Source: Sipunculus nudus | Lineage: Eukaryota; Annelida; Sipuncula; Golfingiida; Sipunculidae | Length of the DNA stretch: 64,000 nucleotides | Direction of reading: 5' to 3' | Assembly: GCA_026874595.1 (NCBI GenBank) | Contig: CM049311.1 | Location: forward strand, 10,819,676-10,883,675 | Part shown: positions 10,519-21,466 of the stretch, piece by piece | Layout: the number at the start of each line of letters is the position of its first letter | Numbering within the stretch: position 1 is the stretch's first letter | Translations under genes and position numbers: made by a program | Notes under the pieces: model-generated | Seen by the model: the letters and a program-made list of their open reading frames with translations, nothing else | Database searches by the model: none | What the model was told of the DNA's origin: nothing

Positions 10519-12110
10519 GCCAAGCTGGCACAGGCAAAAGTCACTGGATTAAGGCATGTGTGGAAGGCTTGCCAAAGGAAAGGAAACACACTATACTGTC
10601 AACAACAGGGATGTCAGCACTGAATTTGAATATAGGAGCAACAACTGTTCACAGGTAATAATCTAATTGTATTTTCACAGAATAATACACATACATGTGC
10701 ATTGCAACAACATGAACATTTTGGCCCAATTAAAGTGACCCACTCATGCTATGCTATGAAAGTTTTAGTCATATATTTTTTATAGTTTTTATATATATAT
10801 CACAGTCATTACTAACCAGCTGTTGAACCCACATCATGTCAGATTGAAATACCTTACCGAGTCATTTCATTTACAATAAATATATTGTGAAAAAACTTTT
10901 TTTTTCAAGTCTAAACTGTAACACATTGGATTACAAAGTACAATTTATCTCATTCATGTTTTCAAATTAGCCACATAAATTTATGCATGACTTTATAAGC
11001 ATCATATGTTAGATGGTCGCTACACAAATGATGAACTAGTCCAGCTGGTATTGCATGATGATCGGTATGCTGGGGTGAGAAAGAATGTTGCTCAGACAGA
11101 CATCATCTTCATTGATGAGGTGTCCATGCTGTCAAAAAAAAAAATTTCAACAATTAGAACTGGTTTGTAGGACTTCTAGAAACAGCAAAACATACTTTGG
11201 TGGAATTCAGATAGTGGCTACAGGGGATTTTATGCAGCTACCCCCCGTTTGCAAATGTCATGCAGCAAGATACTGGTGAATTTTGCTTTACAAGTCAAAT
11301 CTGGAGAAAGATATTTACACACCATATGCAGTTCTATGAAATTCACCGACAGGCTGATAACATGCTTATTACAGCAGTAAATGAAACAGCATCTGGCCAT
11401 GTGTCTGAGGACACTGAAATGTTCCTTATGTCACTCTGTAGGCCTCTTGATAATGTAAAGGCAGTTCACCTGTTTGCAACCAAGTTTCAAGCTCAGGTTT
11501 TCAATTATGACATGTTAGACAAATTTCCTGGTGAGCAGCGAATCTAACAGTCTCATGACACAGGGAGTGCCAAAGCACTACGCAGAGCTGCTGCACCCAA
11601 GGTCCTTGCTCTAAAGACAGGGTGCCCTGTTATGTTCTGATATTGAAAGCCTACAACAAACAGAGCGAAAACAAAATGTGCGCAACAGTCTGCTTCACAT
11701 AACAGATGATTGCACAACTTTCTTTTTGATACTGACACACTGCATTCACACATCACTGAGCAAAGAAAAACTGAATATTCACAAAGGATCTAGTGAAATA
11801 TGCAGAGACTATGATAAGCTGTTCACCTAATGCCAAGACTGCCTTGAAGACTCTATTTCCAACACAGCCAGACTTCTTGGTGAATGACCTGATGCATCCC
11901 ATCTTTATTTACAACGTCAGATTTCACCAGGAAAAATCTGCAGTGTATTTGGGAGGCCTATGGTATATACTATACCAAAAGTGATACCAAGCAGAAGTTA
12001 AATGACAAACTTGTTCATGCCATACAAGACAAAGATGCAACTGGTATGATGAACCCTTTACCTGAATGCCCATCAACAGGTAACAACCCAGTTGCTTCAA
12101 GCTCAAAGGC
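10519..12110 (+). pseudogene. PIF1-like DNA helicase, exon-bearing and frameshifted
   Basis: An exon at 10519-10654, bounded by an AG acceptor and a GT donor (acag|gtaata), encodes Walker A (GQAGTGKSHWIKACVEGLP). After an intron, about 11000-11160 gives DIIFIDEVSML (Walker B). About 11165-11250 gives FGGIQIVATGDFMQLPPV (PIF1 motif III). 11260-11547 gives the following helicase block (FYEIHRQADNML, LFATKFQAQVFNYDML). After an in-frame stop come KALRRAAAPKVLALKTGCPVM and weaker segments to about 12100. PIF1 proteins are 5'-3' superfamily 1 helicases. The late motifs (LT-HKSQG type) were not found. One frame break is in the 11-A run at 11134-11144 and one at 11250-11256 (CCCCCCGTTT). The exon phases across the intron also do not match. 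Confidence 0.65.
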
Positions 12111-12164
12111 CACAAGCCAAGCAGGAAAAGGAAGGGTAAAGGTAAAGGGAAAGGGAGGGCTATA

Positions 12165-12368
12165 AAAAAGAAAGTACTTTGTCATAAGTGTTTCGAACCA
12201 GAAGCCAGTGATGACGAAGAATTGTGGGTGCAGTGTGACCGGTGTGATGAGTGGTGGCATCGCAAGTGTGCAGAGATTAATGACACAGAATGGGAGAAGG
12301 TACAGAAGGAGGATGAAATCTGGGGATGCTTTGTCTGTACTCAATATAAGGCATCCAGAAAGACATAG
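12165..12368 (+). CDS. PHD finger, C-terminal fragment
   Basis: The frame reads a Lys/Gly-rich basic lead (KGKGKGKGRAIKKK), then a complete Cys4-His-Cys3 PHD pattern: LCHKCF, VQCDRCDEWWHRKC, WGCFVCTQY, with a stop at 12366-12368. The WWHRKC segment is typical of PHD fingers, which usually read histone H3 tails (family knowledge). Upstream (12010-12110) another frame ends in a similar Lys/Gly tract, so one indel probably separates the two. A PIF1 helicase with a C-terminal PHD finger is the simplest reading of the locus. A separate gene is possible. Confidence 0.6.
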   Translation, partial: KKKVLCHKCFEPEASDDEELWVQCDRCDEWWHRKCAEINDTEWEKVQKEDEIWGCFVCTQYKASRKT

Positions 12369-13290
12369 AAAATCTATTTTAGGATGAACTTACGTCTTTT
12401 AAGAGTAGACAAAAACTAAGTGAATAGTGAGAACAATTATGGTAATTAGACCTTCATACTATCAAAACTAAGGAAAATCAAGCATAATTTGGGAAGCCAC
12501 CCAAGGTAGATAAACACAAGAAAATAAATTGAGAGCCACTCGAGGAAAATCCGGTGCTGATACACTGCAGTGAGAGAGGAGTGGAAAGTACTAAAACACC
12601 TGTATGCCTACATGACAAGATTACCCAAAGGACACAGTTATGAGGTAAGAGATTTTATTTTACATTTTCCTAAGTAAATATAATATATTTATCCTTAAAG
12701 AGACATATTCAACATTAAATCTGTTTCTAATGAAAAGATAGCTGCAAAAAATTTGTTATATGTAATTTTTTCAGACTTCTGATAGGGCCCATAGTTGAAA
12801 AGTCAGTTAACATCCCTGAAGAGCTTAGTTGTGCTTGGCTTTCCAGGTCATGGGCGTGTTCCTGATTCTTGAGGGGGAATTGACTGTCGAAAAAGTTAGA
12901 AACATGATCAATAAAGTAGAAAATTCACATCTCAATGACTTGGCATCTTGATTGACAATTTTAATGAACATCCTTTACAGTATTCTGCCCATATATTTGA
13001 ATAAATATTTTGGCAGCCTTAAAATATAGCAATATTTAATTATAGGACATGTTCAAGAAAAGGGCCAGAGGTCTATGATATATATGTTTTTTTTTAATTT
13101 TATGTGATTATTTAGTTTATGCATCATATGGAAACTTTGAGATAAAAAGAGTCGATTTTCATCATTCATGTACACTCACATTTATGAAATCATCATTTAC
13201 TTGCTTTCCTTAAGCATTTCTGTTAATTTTAGATATTATTATCATTATTATTATTTTTTTTCTCCCTCCTTTAAGGTAGGGCATATACTC
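12369..13290. other. AT-rich spacer, no gene recognised
   Basis: No sustained frames and no shared repeats were noticed. Confidence 0.5.
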
Positions 13291-13375
13291 GATTGAGTTT
13301 TACTGTCTGTCCATCCGTCAAGTCACTCTTTTTGTTGTCCCCTGCTATGCCGATGCGGACGCGGGGGACATTGAT

Positions 13376-13900
13376 TTGGGTTTGTCTGTCTGGCCATCTG
13401 TTTGTCTGTCTGTCTCTCTGTCCGTCCGTCAGGTTTCGTTTCCGTGCGATAACTTTCCTAAATATCATCTGATTTCATCCATATTTGGGTCAGTGATTGC
13501 TATCATGCATACCTTGGTTGTGATTGGTTTTGGAGTATCTGTCTGTCTGTATGTCTGTCACTTTGTCTGTCAGGTTTTCATTTCCTTGGGATAACTTTCC
13601 TAAATATTATCCTATTGCATTCAAATTTTGGTCAGTGATTGCTCTTATGCTTACCTTGGTTGGGATTGGTTTTGGAGTGTCTGGCATCTGTCTGTCTTTC
13701 TGTTTGTCATTCTGTTTGTCAGTCCGTCGTATTTTCATTTCCGTGCGATAACATTCCTAAATATTATCAGATTTCATTCAAATTTTGGTCAGACATTGCT
13801 CTCATCGATACCTTGGTTAGGATTTGTTTCGGGGTGTCTCGCTTCTGTCTGTCTGTCTGTCTGTCACACAGTCTGTCCATCTTTACCAAGCATGAAAATC
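13376..13900. repeat. Diverged ~140-157 bp tandem repeat with (TCTG)n cores
   Basis: Three to four units each contain a (TCTG)n-rich block, then tttcNtttccNtgNgataac, then a stretch with ttcaaattttggtcagtgat and accttggttgggattgg. Landmark attggttttgg occurs at 13523 and 13665 (142 bp apart) and a diverged form at about 13822. The overlapping ORFs here are low-complexity by-products. Confidence 0.8.
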
Positions 13901-14013
13901 AACAAAATCCCAAAGCTGGGGACATTAATTCCACGAATTTTTGATTGTTGGTATTGGTTTTGTAAGATGTAAAAATACTTGCATGTTTGTAAGTGATGTT
14001 AAAGGTTTCCTTG

Positions 14014-15806
14014 GATTCAGTGGCCTCTTTGACACAAAGTTAACAGGCTGTGCTGCAGTGTTGGTGCTACATTTGATTTTTTTGATACAATCTTTGAACC
14101 AAGGATAGAAGCATTAACTGCTTTTTTGTATTGATATACAGTAGGATTTGTGTTCGCCCCATGGTGAGTGGCTCTCTGCTGGGCAAACATATTCTCCACT
14201 ACATCGCTGTTTATACCAGCTGGTATTATTGACCCTTTGCCTTTATTAAGCCTGCGGAGTAGTCCATCAATAGTGTTATTTCATGGGCAGGATTAAAGAT
14301 ATTTTTAACACTTAAGATATCCCTACCAGACAGAATTAAATACATAAAAGTTCTATTACAGTTGGCCCAATCCATACAAGTAAAATCAACTACGAAGTCC
14401 CAACTTGTCAGCATTTGCAAATATCTCCAAAATAGCATAAATACATGATTCGCATTCACACCAGCTGTTGGATAAAATAGGAAAGGAAAACGAAAACCAC
14501 TGTAGTCAAGGTAAATAAACTGTAAAATGTGAGTGGCTGCTTTAGCTTCGTGTGTCTGATCCATTAACACACTGATGGCATCACATTCTGGGCCAGTATC
14601 CACCAGACCACACAATTTTACGCCTTCCTTTTCAACCTTTATAGTTAAGTCCTGTTGAACAGACATTTCATCAAATATAAATCCACCACATCGTGAAGCA
14701 TTTTGTTTATCAAAATTTTGTTCTTGTGTCTTTGCAACAAATTTGACCTTGGAAGAAAAAGAAAACCTGAATTTTTCAGCTGTTCATATGCTTGAGGACT
14801 TCTGTTCCACAAGGTCAGACATGCCTGTATAATGGACTTGTCCCATCGTCTTTCTCGAGCATCTTTGTCAGCTTGTAAGAGACATTTACGTTGGGACAGT
14901 AATAAAGTTTTTAGCTCTGGACTAGCTTCAGGCAGTAATTTGGCTAAACAGTATGCAATTTCATCAGTATCTTTAGGCTCTATATGATTTTTCTCTTGCT
15001 TTTCTCTCTGTTGTGTGTTTCTGGCTTGTGTCAGGGTATCTCCTTTGCATATATTTGACCCAGCTTGCTGCCTTTCTCTCCATAGGCCAGTCTGACATGC
15101 CCGACATGTGTTGCTTGAAGATGATAATGGCAAAACTTGTGCACATGATAGTGTCCTCACTCTTTTCTCACCTGCTGTCTCACACCCTTCACTCTTCCAC
15201 AGTTAAGCAATTTTACAGGTACTGTTATTTCCAAGAAGCTGTCCCCTGCATAGTTTAGATTGACTTACAAGATCAAACACCATCTGTATTTTGGCAGCAT
15301 TGTCAATAACATTATGTCCAATTCCTATGATACTTGGGTCAACAGCTGTACAACCAACACTAAGCTGCCAGGTTCCATCTGTTCTAAATGTTACTTCCTT
15401 TGTCTGTCTAACTCTATTTATCAAGTAACCTGTAAATTCCCCATATGTCCAGAATTCTTTCTGCTGGTTGAATACAATAAAGCTTTCTGGTTTCTGGTTA
15501 AGAGTGTCCTCAAGTTTAAAATGATATAGCTTGGTGCTGATATCAGTACTCTCCGCTGCTTTCCATGTAACTCCTCTGTAGGCCCATGTATTTTCCCATT
15601 ATGGCGAATCTGAACACTTTCAACCTTGAAAATGCTACATAATATTTTCCCACACAAAACTTTTGAGAGGGCAACTTCATCCTTCAGCTTGCATTCAGCA
15701 AGATATTTTGTATAAATCAAGTCTTTAACAATGGTGCCTTTCTCCTTGGTTGTAATTGACTCATGAAGCCGGATACAGAAGAGATATATTTTATTGCGAC
15801 TCACAA
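14014..15806 (-). pseudogene. P-element-superfamily (THAP9-related) transposase relic
   Basis: Minus-strand pieces in order. 15804-15421 and 15424-15203 form an N-terminal region of unknown type. 15160-14645 contains RRWDKSIIQACLTLWNRSP followed by AYEQLKNSGFLFLPR and NLLQRHKNK, the 'W-x-I-x-LW-S-AY-LR-SGFL-LP' block of P/THAP9-like transposases. 14666-14226 contains KLCGLVDTGPE, FRFPFLFYPTAGVN and VDFTCMDWANCNRTFM, positions expected for catalytic acidic residues of the RNase-H-like core. 14199-14017 contains DVVENMFAQQRATHHGANTNP, like the 'ENFFGQQR' block. Family knowledge: cut-and-paste DNA transposase. A frameshift near 14255 and breaks near 15200 and 15420 are seen. The usual Gly after the MD of the core is Trp. 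No THAP domain or terminal repeats were found. Confidence 0.6.
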
Positions 15807-16095
15807 TTTTATTATCAGATATTTTACAGTATTGGTAAGGATTATTTTTTTATCTAGAGATAATTTAATGTTTAAAAATAACTTAAGATATGAAAATAAA
15901 AGGCAGGTCTTTACAATTTCATGCATTATTTAGGTGAGATAATTTTATTGTGACTCACAATTTTATTATCAAATATTTTACAGTATTGGTAAGAATTATT
16001 CTTTTATCTAGAGATAATTTAATGTTTGGAAATAACTTAAGATATGAAAATAAAAGGCAGGTCTTTACAATTTCATGCATTATTAAGGTGAGATA
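15788..16095. repeat. 154-bp direct tandem duplication
   Basis: Two adjacent copies (15788-15941, 15942-16095), beginning attttattgNgactcacaat and ending aaggcaggtctttacaattt and following bases, differ at only a few positions. The first copy overlaps the N-terminal end of the transposase relic. Confidence 0.9.
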
Positions 16096-16894
16096 ATATT
16101 TATTTTTTTTTGGGGGGGGGGATTCTTATCTTAGTATTTTTATTCCAAATAAAGAATTTTTATTCCTCAATGAGAAAAAGTTATTTACATGAAAAGTAGT
16201 TTATTTCATCACAATCGCAACTGGAAAAAAATTGTGATTTAATTTTCAAGCTACACCATATCAAAAATGGTATTTTTTAATGTTTCACATATTCATTTCA
16301 TAATAAATTTTAAATTTGGCTATTTCAGTATTCTATGCAATCTTAAGTAAGTACATTAATTTACATGACATACTTATGATGTTTATCTGTGAAGATTTGA
16401 TAAATACATACAACTGAAAGTAGTGCAGCTGTAGAAGAATCCATAAAATAAAAAAATAATCCAGACTTATATATTTAACACCAGATTTTAACACTCAATT
16501 AAATTATGATAAGAAATAATTTTTTACTGCTTTACTGCTATAAAATGTGATACCTTACATGTATATTGAAACATTTTAATAAAAAATATAGATGCCTGAG
16601 GTGCAATTTAACCCATCTTCTTCCCAGTTATCATGGATATGTCATACTTTATTTTATATGTGCTATGTTAGCAAAAAGAAAATGATGCCTGGCTCCATAA
16701 TGAATTCATGGTTATATATAAAATTCAGGTCAGTTTAACTCCGAATTCCATCACAAATGGAAAATCCAGTCTCATTGGTGTGTAGGTATTACTCAGAAAA
16801 TTAGGAAAGAGTAAATTTGATACATTATCAAGTGTTCAAAACAAGCATTTGGGGTCCCCTCCTTTCAGTGTATGTGGTTAATTAAAAATTTGCT
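16096..16894. other. AT-rich sequence, no gene
   Basis: Contains a T8G10 homopolymer junction near 16110-16122. No sustained frame and no recognised element. Confidence 0.5.
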
Positions 16895-16906
16895 CACATA
16901 GCAAAA
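16895..16906. repeat. Target-site duplication, left copy
   Basis: CACATAGCAAAA lies directly before the T-run that is the reverse-strand poly(A) tail of the LINE. The matching copy is at 23441-23452. Confidence 0.75.
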
Positions 16907-16929
16907 TTTTTTTTTATTAAACCAAAAAT

Positions 16930-17330
16930 ACATAAAACAAGAACATAAAGACAGTATACAACATACAACATAAAATATATTACTTCTACATAATAAATCT
17001 GGATCATATTATTCTTAAATCAAAAGTCTCTGTTCCGGATACCTAACATCATGTCCATCATGAATTTGATTATAGTTGTTATTAATACTATGATCCAATA
17101 TGTCCAAGAATATGTGTTCTGTATTAATTTACAAAAGAATACATATAACAAAAACATAAAGACAGTATACAACTTACGACATTCAATATAATTCTTCTAA
17201 ATAAAACACCTGGATAATATTATTCTTATATCTAAAGTCTCTGTTCAGGATACCTAACATTCATCATGAATTGGATTATAGTTGTTTATTAAAATTATGA
17301 TCAAGTATGTTAAAGAACGTAATGGTATCT
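16930..17330. repeat. 211-bp tandem duplication in the LINE 3' UTR
   Basis: The phrase cataaagacagtatacaac recurs at 16949 and 17160 (offset 211), followed by parallel text (ttattctta, aaagtctctgttc, ggatacctaacat, gattatagttg). The copies are diverged, so the duplication is older than the 154-bp one at 15.8 kb. Confidence 0.85.
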
Positions 17331-17913
17331 CCTGAACAGCGCTGTATAGATTTATAGTGATGATCATTTTTAACTGTGTACAGTATGAAAACAAAAACGC
17401 ATGCTTAATAATTAACATCAAAGGCCGTTTTCTGCAGATAGATGAATGTAATATTTGTAAAACCCCACACTATCTCATGATGATAATACTAGTATATCTG
17501 TGTCTCAGTTAAATAAAATATTTAAACAAAATACTCAAATTTAATTTAAGATATACTAAAAATATGATAAACTAAAAAAAAAATGAAAGAATAGCAAATT
17601 TTAGTGGAATTGAAACTAAGTTTGTAGAGTATGAGGAATAAAACATTTCATTGGTGACCACTTTTTCTCGTGGTGATCCAGTTTGTTTTTGCTGACAGCT
17701 ATATATTTTTCTACTGTTTGTATTTCACTGATGAATCTTTCAGGGTCACAACTGTTGGTTTTTGTTTATTGCATCGGCTCACATATATATGTCTCTTTAC
17801 TAGTAGAGTCAGTAGGTTATCGAGTCATTATCATAACATCCCAGCATTGCAGTTTCAGCTGTCAACTGAAAAGAATTGTCTAAAAAGCCGATTAGTTTTA
17901 ATTGTTTAGTTAT

Positions 17914-20262
17914 TTAATTCCATAAATATTTGGAAAATGGACAATCCCAGAATAAATGCAACAGAGATTCTTTTTCATTTTTACAAAAAGTGCATTCAGC
18001 TGAATCAATTTTGTTAATTTTATGTAAAAAAGGATTCAGAGTTACACAGCGATGTAGTAACCGGAATTGAAAATATCTGAGTGGAACTGATATGGTTGAA
18101 AAATAAATGTGTTTAAAGCCCTTATAAACATTGACATCTGAATCTAGATCTAACTCTGCCTTCCATTTGGCAGTGATTTTTTCAGGCAATACTGCTTTCT
18201 GCATTATTAAATCATTATAAGTTAACTTGACAGGTCTTTCCATTGTCATAAGATTGTCTATTTTGAAAACATGTTGTTTTACCTGGTTTTGTTCATGGTG
18301 TTGCTTGATAACATTTTTCCAGCTAAGAGGGATGGAGCGAAGAAAACCATTATAGCTTACAAAATCAATGTGCACTTGATATTTTTTACAAAATGCATGG
18401 TGACTTAACCATGAGATATTATTTCCTATTTTTGTGACCAAGTCTGAGATATATAAAACCCCTGCTGAGTAGAGTTTCTTTATAAATATTATCTGTCTCC
18501 CTCTCTTGATATATGAATTAAACCAAAGAAATTGTGACATAATATCAGCATAATTTAACGGAGCTTTATGGTTATAGTAACACCACTGGAACATTACATC
18601 TTCCCAGAATGTTGAAGGCTTACTAATATGTGTTTTATATCCTCTGGTGCAATGTTACAACGAAAAGAATGGGTACCCAATTTAAGATAAGACAAAACAC
18701 AAAACAAATTGCCTCCATGCATTATTCTCAGATTTGCTTATCAACCTTTTAATCCATGAGATTTTTAGTGCTGTACTTTGGGTTAATAAATGTATCATGT
18801 TCAATCCCCCATTTTTGGGAGCAGAAATTAATTTGTTTCTCTTCACCAGTTCTCTTCCATAACCCCAAATAAATCTGAATAACATTTTCTCAACCTGACT
18901 ATAGATTTCTTTCGGTGGGTTTGGAAGGACTGATAAAAGATAAATAAATTGAGAAATTATTAAACTTTTTGTTATTGTTATCCTTCCAATTGGGGTCAGT
19001 TTTCTCTGAGACCACACAGTTATTAAATTTTTTATTTTTTCTATTTTTGGTAAGTAATTTATATTAATTATATTTTGCGATGATTGAGTGATAGTTATGC
19101 CTAATACACTGACCTGTTCATTAGACCATTTAAGATTTAGTTTTTTTACTTCATCTTCTTCTACATAATTGCCCTTTTTAAGGGGCATTATTGTTGTTTT
19201 ATCTAGGTTAATCCTCAAACCAGAAAACATACTGAATTCCTTTAAAGTATGGAGTGCTTCTTTCATACTTTCAGTATCTGTTACTAATAAAATGGTATCA
19301 TCTGCATATTGTGCAATTTTAATCATTTTATTTTGAATATTAATACCTTTTATTTTCTTATTTGCTCTCACTGCATCAGCCAATAACTCCACACAAAGTA
19401 CAAATAAATATGGAGAAACAGGACATCCTTGACGTACTCCTCTAGATACTGAAAAGAATTCAGAGAAATATCCATTATAAGTCACACAGCTGCTTATGTT
19501 ATGATAAAGAGTTTTTATCATTGATATTATATTTTTGTCAATGTTCATAATTTCCAAAGCTGTATGTATATAGTCCCATTCTAAAAAATCAAAGGCTTTT
19601 TCAAAATCGATTGTCTTAAGAAAGGCTTTTTGATTATTATACTTTACATGGTCTATAAGAGTAAGCACTTTATTAATATTTTCTCCTATATACCTCCCTT
19701 TGATAAATTCAGTCTGGTCATCATCAACTAATTGTTTAATTATTTGTTTTTTCCTATTTGCAATAGTTTTTGAAATTATCTTGTAATCACAATTTAGTAG
19801 TGTCAGTGGCCGCCAGTTTTTCAAATATTGAAGGTTTTTCCCTTTTTTAGGCAATAGGCTAATTATTCCCTGTCTTTGTGTTATCGATAATGAACCAGTT
19901 CTAAAACTATAATTGAGGGCATTCGTAAAGTACTTTATAAGATCGCTCCAAAAATATTTATAAAATTCTGCTTGTAGGCCATCAGATCCAGGCGATTTAC
20001 CATTCGAAAAAGATTTTAAGCTATTGAACAATTCATTTTCTGTCAATTCTGTTGGCCATGTAATCTTTTGTACTTTCTTAACTTGTAAATTATATTTTTT
20101 TATAAAAGAAAAAAGATTGCTGATGTTATGCGTTTTATCTGATGTATAAAGTTTTTCATAAAAGTACTTTTCTTCATGTAGTATCTCATTTGGATCTGAT
20201 ATTATTTTACCGTTTATGTTCAAATTGCTTATCACTTTTTTATTGAAGTTGCGTTTTTCCAA
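17914..20262 (-). pseudogene. LINE ORF2: reverse transcriptase and zinc knuckle
   Basis: Reverse transcriptase of the Tx1/L1 group, which copies element RNA at a nicked target. From 20262: SNGKSPGSDGLQAEFYKY, NWRPLTLLNCDYKIISKTIA, FLKTIDFEKAFDFLEWDYI, RQGCPVSPYLFVL, and the catalytic IAQYADDTILL (YADD at 19297-19308). After a double frameshift between about 18682 and 18600 the same frame resumes. It ends with CTFCKNEKESLLHLFWDCPF, the RVT-associated zinc knuckle, then a stop at 17914. Upstream, a linker around 20420-20265 (typical KGAIIRSK-RWYEEGEK text) carries an in-frame stop near 20352 and a frameshift relative to the endonuclease. Confidence 0.9.
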
Positions 20263-20369
20263 ATTAAAAAAATATTTTGTTGATTTCTCACCTTCTTCAT
20301 ACCATCTGATTTTACTTCTAATAATAGCACCTTTAGTTTTTTCTTCTATGAATTAATTAAGCTTTTTTT

Positions 20370-21380
20370 CTAATTCTTTAACTTCCTTTTGTGTGTCTTC
20401 ATTCTGAATATTAGCATTTTTAATTTTATCAAATCTTGTTCTAATTCAGATATCTGATTTTTAATGTGTTTCTGCTTTATGATACCATGACTAATACTTG
20501 TTCTTCTTATTGCCATTTTTATGGTGTCCCATAACAAGGATGGATTCGCATCTTTATTTTCTTTGACTGTTGTCTGTATACAGTTTTTAATTTTCTTCAC
20601 GAATTCTTCATCATTTAATAGGGAAACATTACATTTCCAGAACCCAGGACCTTTCTGGTTTTGGGAATATGTGATATTTATATCGATGGCTGAGTGGTCA
20701 GTTTTAAAACCGGGAAATATAGATGAACTTTTTGTATATTTGATTAGATCTCTAGATAACAGAAAATAATCTAACCTACTTGCAGTATAGTTAGGGATTA
20801 GACGCATCCAAGTGTACTGTTTTTTCTTTGGATTGAGATATCGCCATATGTCGATCAGATCTAGTTCGTCCATCCATTCATTAACTGATTTAATTACCTG
20901 GTTTCTTGTGGTGCAATTACTTGTTCTATCATATGCTGGATTTAAAACTATATTCCAATCACCACCTATCACATTACTGTTGTTATGGCTGTTCTCAATT
21001 TTATCAAAAATGTTTGAATAAAATTTTACATTCATTATATTTGGACTATATATATTTGTTAAGTTCAACCGCACATTCCCAATGGTGATGTCAATTATAA
21101 TAACCCTACCATCTTCATCTTTGTATACATTATGAATTTCATGTGACACTCTGTTCTTTATCATAATTGCCACACCCCGGGCATTGGAGCTGCCATGATT
21201 AAAAATGAAAATGTGTCCCCATTCTGCTCTCCATTGAGCAGCGGTAGCAGGGGAACTATGAGTTTCCTGCAAAAATATTATTCCATGATCATTTTGCTGC
21301 AGCCAATAAAACACCTGTCTGCGTTTGTTGTAGTTGTTTAAGCCTCTCACATTGAGAGAAAGTATACTTAAATCAACCAT
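20370..21380 (-). CDS. LINE ORF2: APE-type endonuclease domain
   Basis: An open frame of 336 residues from an ATG. Apurinic-endonuclease-like domain with landmarks SILSLNVRGLNN, FLQETHS, GGDWNIVLNP, SRLDYFLLS and FKTDHSAI in the expected order, covering the acidic, Asn and His residues of the fold. It nicks the target DNA to prime reverse transcription (family knowledge). The frame ends early because of a frameshift near 20400. The ancestral protein continued into the reverse transcriptase downstream. Confidence 0.9.
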   Translation of the reverse strand: MVDLSILSLNVRGLNNYNKRRQVFYWLQQNDHGIIFLQETHSSPATAAQWRAEWGHIFIFNHGSSNARGVAIMIKNRVSHEIHNVYKDEDGRVIIIDITIGNVRLNLTNIYSPNIMNVKFYSNIFDKIENSHNNSNVIGGDWNIVLNPAYDRTSNCTTRNQVIKSVNEWMDELDLIDIWRYLNPKKKQYTWMRLIPNYTASRLDYFLLSRDLIKYTKSSSIFPGFKTDHSAIDINITYSQNQKGPGFWKCNVSLLNDEEFVKKIKNCIQTTVKENKDANPSLLWDTIKMAIRRTSISHGIIKQKHIKNQISELEQDLIKLKMLIFRMKTHKRKLKN

Positions 21381-21466
21381 TATAATTATATCAAAAGAAG
21401 AGAAAAAATTAGGTATGCTTCACAGCTATAAGGAAGAGTTAATTTGTGTATGACACTTACATGTGA

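Noticed and set aside
10519-12368. Helitron Rep/helicase
   Set aside because: The helicase motifs are PIF1-like, but no Rep (HUH) domain and no Helitron ends were found, so I kept the simpler helicase call.
13376-13972. Several overlapping Val/Cys/Ser-rich ORFs
   Set aside because: Translations of the (TCTG)n-containing tandem repeat in different frames.
20521-21088. Plus-strand ORFs of 60-82 codons
   Set aside because: Antisense to the LINE endonuclease, which has clear domain motifs.
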